Below are positions 21,860-33,700 of a stretch of DNA of 64,000 bases, piece by piece. The translations under genes were made by a program, and so were the position numbers. How positions within the stretch are numbered: position 1 is the stretch's first letter; the number at the start of each line of letters is the position of its first letter. The notes beneath the pieces were generated by a model. It was given only the letters and a program-made list of their open reading frames with translations, was not told the origin of the DNA and made no database searches. The stretch comes from Piscicola geometra (Eukaryota; Annelida; Clitellata; Hirudinida; Piscicolidae): NCBI GenBank assembly GCA_943735955.1, contig OX030966.1, forward strand, positions 2,497,011 through 2,561,010. Direction: 5' to 3'.

Positions 21860-22510
21860 GGCAAAAGGTATCTACTGCTTGAAGATGCTTCTTTTCAGAG
21901 AACAGTTCAAAATGAATGTGAAAAAAATTCAAACCATCAAAAGAATTGTTCTTTTTATACCACACTTTATGTCAAGGCTTGGTTCTCTGCTAACAACTCC
22001 TGTGAAGCTCCTTATTACAATATTCTGTAGTTGCTGCAAAGAACTGAAGAATTCCACTGTAATGATAGCCAGATTTTAGAAGTGGCAGTTAAAAAAATAA
22101 AATCTCATCTTTGGTATTTGTCAGGGTTATCACTATTCTCAGACAGAGTGGGTGCTGATAAGAGAAAACGGATTTTAGCAGCTTTAGAAAGACACCATAC
22201 AAAAAGATCTCAGAAGCCAGATAAAAAACCTATAAGACAAAATATAGACCTGATTTCGTTACTCAGAGATCATACACCTGTTCACTGTTTTCAAACTCGA
22301 CCATAGTTTTCTGTCTTCAGGTCTAAATACGTGGGACAGTCAGTTTAGCAATCAACAAACAACAAAAAGATAGTTGCAGCAGTTCGAGTTATAAATGAAT
22401 GTGCTGACCGTGCTGTCAAGTTTGCAACGGATTACAACTTAGTACTAACAACTAATGTTTCAAGTGATTTAACATCATCGAAGACAGATTCTGGTTTCGC
22501 ACACACAAAT
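21860..22510 (+). mobile_element. Relic of a transposon-borne protein, unknown class
   Basis: Pieces in shifting frames read like one old protein: TTLYVKAWFSANNSCEAP (about 21960), then HLWYLSGLSLFSDRVGADK (about 22107-22165), then RVINECADRAVKFATDYNL (about 22388-22441). I recognise this combination as a recurrent uncharacterised, probably mobile-element-derived protein of invertebrate genomes. At least two frame changes and several stops show it is dead here. The last frame ends at a TAA near 22519. Confidence 0.5.
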
Positions 22511-22603
22511 TTCTTCTAAATTTGGAAACAATTGATAATTTTTAACTTACTTAAGATGCATTGTGTTTTTCTGTGTACTGAACACACTCTTATAAGTTAA
22601 ATT

Positions 22604-22640
22604 ACAATATAAATGTTATAAGTTATAACATTTATATTGT
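22604..22640. repeat. Perfect hairpin, 17-bp arms, 3-base loop
   Basis: ACAATATAAATGTTATA, loop AGT, then its exact reverse complement. It is a very tight, very AT-rich cruciform-capable palindrome. Confidence 0.9.
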
Positions 22641-24420
22641 ATTTTTGTCGTGCTTAATATTAATTTAGCGCTTAAAAATACTCAAAAACGTGTTTTAATA
22701 AATATTTTTGATCTTTCATTTACACATAAGTTGAACAAAATGTTTAAAAAGATTTTTATGAAAAAATACTTATTTTTCAAAACTTCAAAGTTTTTAAAGA
22801 GTCACTAAAAATTGTTTGATAGGCCTAAAATTTTACTAAAATGTTTGAAACATGAATGGCACAAAATAACAAAATAGGACTACACGCAAAGTTAACAGAA
22901 AATTATTTTTTTCGCTATGTTATTTTTGAACATTCTAAATGAAAAGAGAGGGAAAATATATTAAAATCCAACATTGGAACAATTCAAATTGATAAAACTT
23001 GTTTTAAATAGCTGAGTAAATGTTTTCATATGCGATCTGCGCATAAACTTAGAGGTTTAAAAAAATAACTACATTTTGATAGGTGCGTGAAAAGTTGTGA
23101 TTATGTCAAAAATTACTCTTGCATGAAAAACTATTTACAAAAATTTAATTATTTATAAAGAATTTTTTTTTTAATTTTCAAATACAAAAACAAACTTTTG
23201 GAGATTGAAAGTCTGAAATGAAATGTATTTTGAACTACGTGTGCGTTTTATTCATAAATCACCCTTATCCAACATCAAAACCTAATTATTATTTTATGAA
23301 GAAAAAAATTACTATTGATTAATCTTTTTAAATAGCTGAAACTGGCTTCAAGTTTTAAAATGTAAAATAAACTTAAACTGTTCTAGTTATAGTTTTAATT
23401 ATTAATATTGAAGAAAAAACTTTTAATTTAAAACCATTGTACAATAATCAAAGAGATCTCTTTGCGTTATATATTATTTTTAACTAATTGTAAAAACTTT
23501 TGTTCAAATTTTTTATAGAAAAGAGTTATAATTATAAACATGTTTTTTATTTGTCAACACTTTTGATCGATTGAAAACAAATAAAAACATAATTTAATGA
23601 GGAAAAAAGTTCCAAAAACGTAAAATGTTTGATTTTTCAACAAATTATTAAAAACCTGTTAGCAGCACTACATTAGTGTGTTTCTATAAGTTTGATTTGC
23701 AACAAGAGGTCTTGCGATGTCTGTAATCAGAGAAGCGCATTAAAATAGTTGAGAGAAAAATGCAGTAGTCTAAAATCTGTTCATAGCCTCTTTTTTCTTT
23801 TATCTGATCTTAGAATTGAAAAAATTCACATTACATGCTTCAAGTATTTAATGAAACATGATGTCAACTTCTGAAGTAGTGCCTCAGGTGGGCACAGTTG
23901 ATGAAAAAGTTATCTTTTTAACCATTAATCCGTTAATCAAAACGGTAATTTTGTAACCATTTTTTCTAATTTAATAGAAATTAAGCGTTCAAAAGTTACT
24001 TTTTATTATTTAAATAAAACCTTTTTTTCAAAAAAAGGCAAAACTAAGCTATATTATGATCTATAAATTTGTATCATTAAACTATAAAAGTTATTGTTTA
24101 AAATGATAAATTGGAAAGAAATAAACCAAATGAAAAGCACAAAATATACATAATTCAAGATCTATTTTTCTTCTGCATTTCATCCATGGGGTGCATGTTT
24201 TCTTTGATAAAAGTAGCGTCTAACGGAAATGATTTAGTGACACTCATTTGAAATAAACTTGAAGGAATAGAACACAATCTTTAGTTAAAAGCTGTCATTT
24301 TGGCAGCTGCTCAAATAAATTTGCGGAATAAAGTGTTTTGGGTATAGTATTTTAAAATTTCAAAATCTTAAATTTATTAAAAATTAAATAGTTTTAATTA
24401 GAATGTTTTTTGTGTGAATT
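22641..24420. other. AT-rich non-coding stretch
   Basis: No gene recognised. About 23900-24020 (ATTAATCCGTTAATC.. with GCGTTCAAAAGTTACTT) has a diverged, inverted-orientation relative at about 31940-32045, suggesting remnants of one dispersed element. Confidence 0.4.
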
Positions 24421-24444
24421 TTTGTCGTTTTGAGTCTGGAAGGA

Positions 24445-24517
24445 ATGGCCGCAGCAAACCAAGATGGCCGCAGCAAACCAAGATGGCCGCAGCAAACCAA
24501 GATGGCCGCAGGGAACC
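24445..24517 (+). repeat. 19-bp tandem repeat with CAAGATGGCCGC cores, next to a splice donor
   Basis: Three full 19-bp units and a partial fourth (starts 24445, 24464, 24483, 24502). Each contains ATGGCCGC, and those from the second on are preceded by CCAAG, close to the YY1-type motif AAGATGGCGGC. The first ATG opens a frame of 25 codons (beginning MAAANQDG) that ends exactly at a strong donor, CAG/GTAAGT (24517-24524). This could be a first exon or transcription start, or coincidence inside a dispersed repeat. Confidence 0.5.
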
Positions 24518-24524
24518 AGGTAAG

Positions 24525-24720
24525 TTGCGACAAAAAAAAGAAAACTTGCCACAACAACAGTTACAGTGTTGGCAAGGACTTTTTCTTCACCTCCTGTCAC
24601 AGCCTCAACTCCAGTGGCAAGAAGATTTAAAAAAATGATGAATATGTTTTGTGGGTATGAAGATGACGTGGTGATGATTATGCTGTAGTAGGAATGTTGG
24701 TACTGTGGTGATGTTTAAAT
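24525..24720 (+). repeat. Dispersed repeat (family 3) with coding-like core, copy 1
   Basis: The stretch GCCACAACAACAGTTACAGT..GGCAAGGACTTTTTCTTCACC..CCAGTGGCAAGAAGAT, and further on GATTATGCTGTAGTAGGAATG, recurs on the opposite strand at about 41840-42000. Both copies translate to related peptides (HNNSYSVGKD here, HNNFSHGKDLYCTSS there). A GAT-rich low-complexity zone follows in both. Confidence 0.6.
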
Positions 24721-27700
24721 GCTGTATTGGTAAAGACAATGAGTCTGTGGAATTGATGATCGTGGTGATGTAGGTGAAGTTGAATTATTAAGGTTGATTG
24801 TTTTTTATTTAAATTGATAGATATTCATATATTGGAAGGGGTCTAAAAACCTGTTTTATTTAACAAATATATTTAAAAGCGCTTTTTTATTATTAAAAAA
24901 ACGCTTTAAAAATAGTCATGATTGATCAAATAGCTGTGTTAAACTTGATAAACGAGTTTATTCGAATTTTTCACTCGAAAAACAAAAATTTCCCATTTTT
25001 TGAATTCGGCTTTTACCCGAGCCGAAAGAAACTTTTGTTTTTAAAATCTGTTTCTGTTACTCTCTTCTGAATAAAGTTTGTTAGAAATGGCTTTGTTTCA
25101 AAAAATACCGTGGTGGATGTTTGTTTGTAGGATTGTGGTGGTATGGGCGTCTTGGTCGAGTAGTTTCATTAAGAGTATATAACTAAAAATATTTTTTTAT
25201 AGATGTTATAAAAGTGTTGTCATTTATTATTTGGTTTTTAATAGTTTTATCTTTTGTGTGTTTGATTTGTCGAGTGAGGAAATGTGATCGTCAGCATGTC
25301 GCTTAGATCGATGACTTTTCATGGTAGTAGTGCAGACTCTGGTCTGAGTGATAAAAATGTCTCACGATGGTGTAGAAGCTGATGTTAACGGGTTATTTCG
25401 TTTCGATTCACACATAAATTTGCAACGATTTGGTTAGAAAACTTTTATTGAGCCAAAGAAAATGAAGGGTTGAGCTGATATTTTCAGTTCTTAGAGACAC
25501 TTTAAAAAACAAAATGGAACAACAACGAATAAAAAGTCTAGTTTAACACGCAATTAAAAACAGATGTAATATATTCTTCAAGTAGTTGAAAACCATGAAA
25601 AAATAACTTTTGACACCTATTAAGTCGTCAGTAGTTGATGCTAAGTTACAGTTATCGTATACAAATCATAAAAGATAGAACTCAGAGGACTACTGAATAG
25701 TAATTTAAATATTGATTAAACCCTGAATAAAGTTTCAGGTAATAATTTTTTTGCAACTTCCATTTATGTCTTCTGCAGGTTCTTATACTCGACCTAAAGG
25801 TTAAAAACACTGAAATCGTTGAAAAGTTTTAATTATCATTTTTATTATGCAATTAATGTATTTTATCTCTAACTATCATTACATAGTAAAAATTGTTTAA
25901 CACTATCCTGATGGTTTTAAAACTCTTTTGAGCTGAGATAAATGTATGAAATCCCTGCAATAACATGATTTAAACTATTACATGAATTTTGTAGAAGGCA
26001 GAAGATGGTTACTCTAAACTTCAACCCCTTTTTGGGAACTTGCTTCGAACATCTCTGATAGTCGATTAAAATCTCAATTTTCCATTCTCTTCTTGATATC
26101 TTCACAGTTATATTTGGTTAATATTCTACAAATTTTGAATATTAATATCAATGGGCCTATTTGAACCGTCTTAATCTTTCACTTTTACCAGAATGCATTT
26201 AGATTTGTTAAAAGTGTTATTAGACTTTTAAAGATTATGTTCTATTCCTTCAAGTTTTTTTCAAATGAGCAAGGTCACTCTTACCTAAGTGTCTTTAGAC
26301 TTTTTAAAGTGTTATTAGACTTTTAAAGTAATTTTTTTAAATAACTTCAAATGTTTTTTTATTTTATTTTTTAGATTCTGCACAGTGTAAATTTCAACTT
26401 TTATCACACGGTTGATCCAACCTGTTCGCGCCCGACGTGTTTATCTCATCAACTTCTCAAATCTTTTTCATTACGAAACTCCTTTCTACTAAAAAATTAA
26501 AAAAATCTAATTTGAAAAATTAAACACAAGCTTGGAAAAGTACTTTTATACATTTTAAGATTCAAAAATATCACCAACAACAGCACACGCCGCCAAATTA
26601 GCACTAACAAAAAAATAGATAAAATATATTAAAACATGTCAAAACCAATGGAAATGTAACAATGTATATTAATTAGTCTCAATAAAAGAAATGTATAATC
26701 CTTTAAGAATTTAAAAAAACACGTTTCAATGTATTCTTATTTAAATGTGTTGGCAAAAAAACATAACATTTTCAATCCTATGGATGACTAGGTCTACACC
26801 AAAAATTGTAAAACGAGTAGATGTGAAGAAAAAGAAAAATTAAACGACAGTTTGGAAAAGCCGTTCTCAGTTTCTTTCATATCTTTATGAATTTGTTTCC
26901 GTGACCAAGACATTTTTTCCCAACTTCATTGTTTTTATTGTTGAGAATTAAGTGTAATACTTTAAAAATAAAGTATTGTTGATTTTAAAATTTTTTAAAT
27001 GTTTTTTTTATTAAAGAAAATAATTTTTGCATCTTAAGTGATGAATTACTTTTAATTTTCCTTTCCATTGTTCAATATAATGGCAAACCAAAAATTGAGT
27101 CTTTATCTTCATTTGTGTTTCACAGAAATTCTTCTTATTAAAAATTATGAATGAAACATTCGCCACAAAGCTTTTTATCGATGGCCATTGCAACACAAAA
27201 TCTCATTTCTATGTAAAGCAAAAATTTTTGAAACAAAGAAACTGTAACTACGGAATAATTTATTTTTAGAAACTTTGAAAAAACTGAAAATTTGCAAAAA
27301 AAACATTTTCATTATTGTTGGTTTACTGGCTTACAAAGCGGTTTTTGTCATAGCTTTTTTTATTATTTTTTGGTCAACAAAGACTTCTGTATAGCTTTCT
27401 ATATTTCTTTCAAAGTTATGATGAGTAAAAAAAAGATTAAGAATATTCAAAAACATCTAAAATATCAGCTTAAAGTTTGAAAAATCTCAATTTAAAATAT
27501 GGATTTAAAGAAGAGAAGTTCAAGCTCAAAGGTTGAACCAATTTGACGCATGACAGCTATAGATGGTCCTATTGTTAAAAATACGACTTCATGATGAAAG
27601 GGAGTAGAGAGTAATGATGAGAAAGATAATTGAAGGAAAAGGCATCAGGTTGAATGAGTGAATTCTACTACATATTCGAGTAATGATACTGCATTAAGTT

Positions 27701-28005
27701 GTTAGAAGAAAGAAAATGAAAATTAATGTAGGAGAAAAAAGATTCGGGATACGAAGTGGAAAATTACGTAATGATGAATGGAGTCAATGTTACAAAACCA
27801 TAAGTTTGAAGCGATCTCAAAATTAAGTCTGAAAAAATATGGGAACAGATTAATAGAAATATTAAAAATATATAATTTAAAAAAGCTCATGACTAGTTCA
27901 AAATAAAATTTAATATTTTATTTTAATAATATTTTTAGATTAGGGTTTAAGGTTAGGGTTAGGCGACTTTTTGAATACTACTGTCGAGTTTTAGGCAGAC
28001 TCACA
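24721..28005. other. AT-rich non-coding stretch
   Basis: No exon or element recognised. Short frames at 25917-26105, 27011-27196 and 27292-27480 are AT-driven and lack motifs. A brief TTAGGG-like patch lies at 27942-27961. Confidence 0.4.
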
Positions 28006-28007
28006 GA

Positions 28008-28085
28008 GAGATGGGTAGCCGAGAGTGTCGTTAACCTCGCTTTGAATAACGGCTAATGGTCCCAAGTTTGAGTTCAGATAGATAG
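28008..28085 (+). mobile_element. SINE family 1 head fragment
   Basis: GATGGGTAGCCGAGAGTG (A-box) and CCCAAGTTTGAGTTC (degraded B-box) are followed by GATA repeats instead of the SINE body. Only the tRNA-like part is present. Confidence 0.6.
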
Positions 28086-28307
28086 ACGGTCAAGGAACCT
28101 AAAGGATTTTTTTTAGATTATTGTGTTTCTAATTAGAGCAAAAATTCACTTTGATAAGAGATCTGAGTTTGATTTAGGTCATTTTATGAGTCTATTTTTA
28201 ATGAAAGGAATTTTCTGAAGCGGCATTAAAGCAAGAATCCAAAGTGATTTATGACCAGTTGGAAATTGTTTTTATTTGTTTCCTTATTTCATATGTTCTC
28301 ACACTGG

Positions 28308-28455
28308 TGAGCGGGTAGCTGAGCATGAAACGATTCTCGGTTAATAGTCGTAGGTTCAAGTGCAACCGATATCCCAGCAGTTTAATTGTAGCAAATAAAA
28401 AGTTGCAGCCAAAGTGGCCTAGAAGCCTTTATACTAATGCTCTTCATTATTAGTA
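28308..28455 (+). mobile_element. tRNA-derived SINE (family 1)
   Basis: GAGCGGGTAGCTGAGC head, TAGGTTCAAGTGCAACCG B-box, AGTGGCCTAGAAGCC body and a CTCTTCATTATTAGTATTAT tail. The GGGTTATACG block is partly deleted. Confidence 0.8.
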
Positions 28456-30085
28456 TTATGAAATTTTCGATTAACCAGCCCATAAGTAAATAAAAGAAAC
28501 ATTTTTAGGCAGTTAACTAAATTTATTAAATTTACAATTTTTTTTTCTTGTTTTGTAATACAGAATTTTTTTAATAATATTTTTCAAACTTTTTTTAAGC
28601 AGAGAAAGATGGATCTGAATTATTTTTGTTCAATTTCCGATTTTCCAGTTACAGTAACAGATACACTTCTTTTTTCAGTTACTATTAGAGTTATGTTTAT
28701 AATTTTTTCTTTTTTCAATTACTGAGAGTATGAGTTAGTGGTGACTCTATGGCTAAAAATATTCAATTTGATTTGCTTGATCTTATGTTGACTTCTCTTT
28801 ATACTCGACCATTCTATTCTTGTAAGTTTAATTATTTCTCCAAAAGAAAACAACCGCCTATTTGTGTATCGTTCACATACTCTTGAGATGTAAGCTCATA
28901 TCTTGCAACTGTTATCTTCAGTAAAAAGATTGGTAAAAAAATAAAAATATTTATTTAAAAGAATGAAATGTAATAAAATTTATGCCGTAAAGCAAAATTC
29001 TAAATATTTTCAACAAGAGTATTTTTTGAAGAACTTAATTTTTAAACATTTTTATTTCAGTTTACCTGAAAAGAAAAAAATTTAAACTTCAATTTTCAGC
29101 TTCGGTAAAGCCCTAAATATAACGCGCAGACAGGTTAATGGCACGCAAGTTTTTATTGGCAAAAATAAAAAATTTAAAAAAATGGAAAACAACCGAATTG
29201 AGCTAAAAATGATAGCTATTTAATTATGACAATATGGTCTGGTTAATGAGGTTTAAGCCTGTGACCAGAGTTTTCTAAGATATCTCAAGATATAACAAAA
29301 ACAAAAAATCTACTTAGTTGAAAGCCTATTTGTATTTAGAAAAGTATTGTGTGATGATTTCAAAACAGTGTTGAGAATGCTTTAACAAGAAAAGCGCAAA
29401 ATTAAAATGTTTTAAAATGGTCATTTCGTTCTAGTTAGTGTCTTAAGAAAGTAATGTTTCCATTGAAAAAGATGAGACATTTGTATGCGTAACAAGCCAG
29501 TGATACAACCTACAATTTCTTGTTTTCAAGATGATGATAATGATCTAAAAAAACAAATTTAGTTCTGCAGTTTTGTTTTAATCATCAAATAAAAAAAAAC
29601 TGCCTTGGTGATGACATTGTATCATCATTGATAGAACAACTTTTGGAACAACCTAAATTTTCTTGTTTAATGCGTGCCAAATAAAATAAATTTAGATAAA
29701 ACTTGAGGCTGTGCTTTAACCCATAAGAGCTCGCCCATATTCCATACTATGTAAAAAGCTTTAATTTCTAATTTCCGTTTAGTTTGGGGCCTCATTATCA
29801 AAACTTAACATTTCAAATATTTTGATGGTTTTTGTGATGTGTCAAAATATAGATCATTGGGCTCTTGACACTTTTTTTCAAAGAAAAATTGCTAACTTGG
29901 TTTGATTATTTATTAACTAGGAGCGAATATTTATGCTAAAATACATACATAGGTACTTGATAAATTAAAATTATAAATAATATATATTTATTGTCTAAAT
30001 ATCGAGTAATCAATTAATATTATATACACATATTAAGTAAAATCAGTTTTTTAAATGTCAAAAACAAAGTTTCGTTTTTTTGTTG
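28456..30085. other. AT-rich non-coding stretch
   Basis: No gene or element recognised. Confidence 0.4.
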
Positions 30086-30089
30086 TTGA

Positions 30090-30775
30090 AAACAGTATTG
30101 CCTGAAAAAGTGAGCAGAAAAACAATTTATTTTTGAACTAGACCAGAGAAAGATTAATCAGAATATCCAATTGTTAAGAATTGCCACATCATTGGACCCC
30201 CGACTTAACAATTTAAAATGTCTTTAAACAAATGAGAGATTTGAAAAAACTAATAGAAGATAAGATGACTTCCAAAACTATACAGCTTTCCCCTAACAAG
30301 AGACTACGAACATATTTAACTTCAGATTCTGAAGATGTTATAAAAAAATTTATTGAACAGAATCTGAAGTAGGCTTTGAGAGTTTTCTTCCTGTTTGGTG
30401 GCAATAACATGTAGGAATTAACTGTCAAGAAAGTAATTGTCATCTCCTGCAAGTACAGTTCTATGCAAACTTCTATTCAGCTTGTCAGGGCACATATAGA
30501 AAATCTTGTTTGCTTGTTTGGCTCAAATAAAATGTGTGACGTTTGCATTTTTAAAACCAATTATGGAATTATATTTTTTCTTTTAAATGTGAATTACTTT
30601 TATAAATAAATTCTGATAAATTTTTTATAGATTTTATTAAATTAAAAAAGATATTTATAATAATTTCAATTATGCTAAAAACATTACGTTAAAGCACGAT
30701 TAACTTTCGATTAAAATTTTTAATCGTTCGATCAACGACGCTTAAAATTTTTAATCGTAGAACAGCTCTAATTAA
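30090..30775 (+). mobile_element. Decayed hAT transposase relic, copy 2
   Basis: Plus-strand translation near 30150-30210 gives QLLRIATSLDPRL followed by NNLKCL, the hAT block also present at 7.37 kb. Downstream fragments (for example VGFESFLPVWWQ near 30370-30405) appear in broken frames. The right edge ends GTAGAACAGCTCTA near 30772, preceded by two TTTTTAATCGT-containing words, and resembles in inverted form the left edge of copy 1. Stops make it inactive. Confidence 0.6.
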
Positions 30776-33700
30776 AATGTGTGTTTTACTTTCGATTTCA
30801 CACCAAGGATTGCCAGTATATATTTTAGTTGTTGTCCCGTTGAAAGTCCAGAGATGAAGTTTGCCTTAATTTTTGATTTCGCGCAATAAGTGTCTATGTG
30901 GGCTTTAAGTAAACCATCACAGCATTGCTTCTCTACTAAAGTGACTTTAAATTATAAAATATGTAATAAAGCCTACGTATTTTTAATCTTCTGAAAAACG
31001 CAAAAATCCGAACATTCAAAATATTTTTTCTTGAAAACAATGCTAGGGGCTATACATTAATTTCTTCTTATCTGGGCAGATATAGTCTGGTGTGCCCACT
31101 CGGAAACATCTAATATACAATAACTCATATTAGGTTCCTCGCACCAACGCATCCACGCTTTACGAGATCGTCAAGTTAGGGTAGAACAATTATAATGTTA
31201 CGAAACCAAATTGATTAAACAAAAAACAATTACTTTTGTACATAACAATTTTTAGTTGATTATTTTTTTTAATATAAAAAATTTATTCGAATGTAGTGCT
31301 GCTCAAAATTTAGACAATTAGTGAATAATTTTCGGAAAAGCAATATTCTGAAGATAGGAAATTAAAGGGTTTTCCTATATATGAAGCATTAAATACATAT
31401 TATTTCACATTTTGTGATTGCCATCCTTAGCCATGAATAAGTCTAAAGTTTCTAAAGACTCTAAACAGATATTTTAGAATGAAGCTAAAACAGATTAGTA
31501 ATAATTTTAATGGCATAAATAGTAGCAAAACTAAAAAATATTTTTATTTTATTAAATTTTAATTGAAGAACAAGTTTAAAAAAACTAACAGAAAACCCGG
31601 TAGTAAGAAAAAAAATCTTTAAAAAAATAAGGCTAACAAAGTGAACCAATAAAAAAAGAAGTGGTTGAACCAAGTTATGAAAAATCAATAATAACAAATG
31701 CAGGCTAAAGTAAGTAATTTAAAGCCGGCTTTAATGTATTTTCAAGAAGCTTCGAACTTTATCAAACTCACTCACACACACACTTTTTTATTAATAAATG
31801 TTTCATAGTCTCTGAAATGGTCGTTGGGGTAAATGAAAAAAAAAGTAATATTAATATTAAGACTAATAGAAAAACACTTTTATTTAAAGATGGACATCTA
31901 GTCGATAATTCATTACAACTTGATTAACGAAACAAAATTTTTTTAAATATAACTTTTAAATGACTTTTGAACTCATTAACACACTAATTAAATTCTTCTA
32001 CATTGTACTTTCGTTAATCAGTCCGTTAATCTGTTAATTTTTGGAGTAAATGAGATATTATAAAAATTTGTTACACATTTTTATTCAACAAATTTTAACA
32101 ATACGAATCACTACACTTTTTAAATTTTAGAAAAAAAGAAAAAAAAGTAAAACTGTTTTAAATTTTAATTGAATCAAGTTTCAAATCAAATGTAAAATAC
32201 AAAGAAATAAAAATATATAAATATAACTTCACTTTGTCACTTTGTCGAAAAAACAATATTTAAAAAGAAATGTATTAAATAACTTCAAAATACATTGCAA
32301 GAAAAATAATTGTAAACAAGTCGAGATTCTTCACCAATCTAAAAAAAAATGGTTTTTGATTTATTCAATATAAAAACTTCATGTATTTTCACAAGTTTTT
32401 CATTTGTTTTTTTTTAAATGGCATCTGTACTTAATTCACGTTCATTTTTTAAAATAGTCAATGTTGAATAAAATTTTTTAAAAATAAAATTTGTAAAATT
32501 TTGATTATAGTATTAATAATATTATTATAACTAATTAGTATATTAATTATGTCGTTATTTATAAATTAAAATTTCAAATATTTTAATTACATTAGTTTGG
32601 AAAGTGTTGTTTGCGCGCGTCAAGAGAGTATATAAAGACAACTGAAAACAAATATTCTAGTGGAAGAAAAATGTGTCAATGATCATGTTAAATATGGCTT
32701 TGATTGTTTATAACATAAAAGTGCAATCGAATAATTTCTTAACAAGTTTTTTAAAGAATCTGAAAATTTTGAAAGTTTAATGATTAAAAAAAGAATTTAT
32801 AAAAAGTTTTCTTAAAATAATTTATTATAAAATATATGGGGAGAGGTTTCTCAAAGATGAACCTGTTGCTAAGATGGAACGAGCTAATTTAAAGCTATGC
32901 CATGTATAAAAAAAATCTTTTTAATTTTCTATTTATGCATCCGTATTCTAAGCACATTTGTATGTTGGTTTCGTTTCTGAAAGTTGCCTCGTTCAATAAT
33001 AATAATAATTGAAAAACTGATTTCCAAAAGACTAGTTAAAAAGTTGGGAGATAACGTTTTGCTATTTTTTTCTCCCATCCGAAGAAGTATAATTTTTATT
33101 TTATTATTATAAATTAGATGATGCACTACAGTTTCATTATGTGCAAGTAGTATAATTAATAATTGATTGATTAGCCTGTTGAAACCATGGATTTGTAGCA
33201 TGGTCATAGTTGGCTAAGATGAATCATGAATATTTGCATAAGATAAAAGGTAGGAAGAGATTGTAGACATTTATAACTGTCTCTGGCATTCGTCCATCTC
33301 GGTAAATGATAAATCTATATAGACTATATATAGTATTACAGACTATATAAAGTTTATATTCTAAATAGACTATTGAAAATTAATACAAACCAATAATTTA
33401 CTTTTTTATTAAATGAAAAAACTGTTAGTACTCATTAGCTTTGACACAAGTATGTTCTATATATAACAAAATCTCAAATTTGAAAAGATGTAAACTTTCG
33501 TCTCATTAGTCTCAACAGATTGTAAACTAGAGGTTTGCAATGGTTGTAGCTAAAAGTAAAGTGCGAAATAAAAATATATTTCTGGATAAAGCGAGCTTAA
33601 CTTATGCTATTCCAGAATTTAATTTAAAAAATTGAATTCTAAAAATTCTTTTAACAATTTAGAGCGTTTTTAAAAGACATTTGATGACGCTTTTGAGAAG

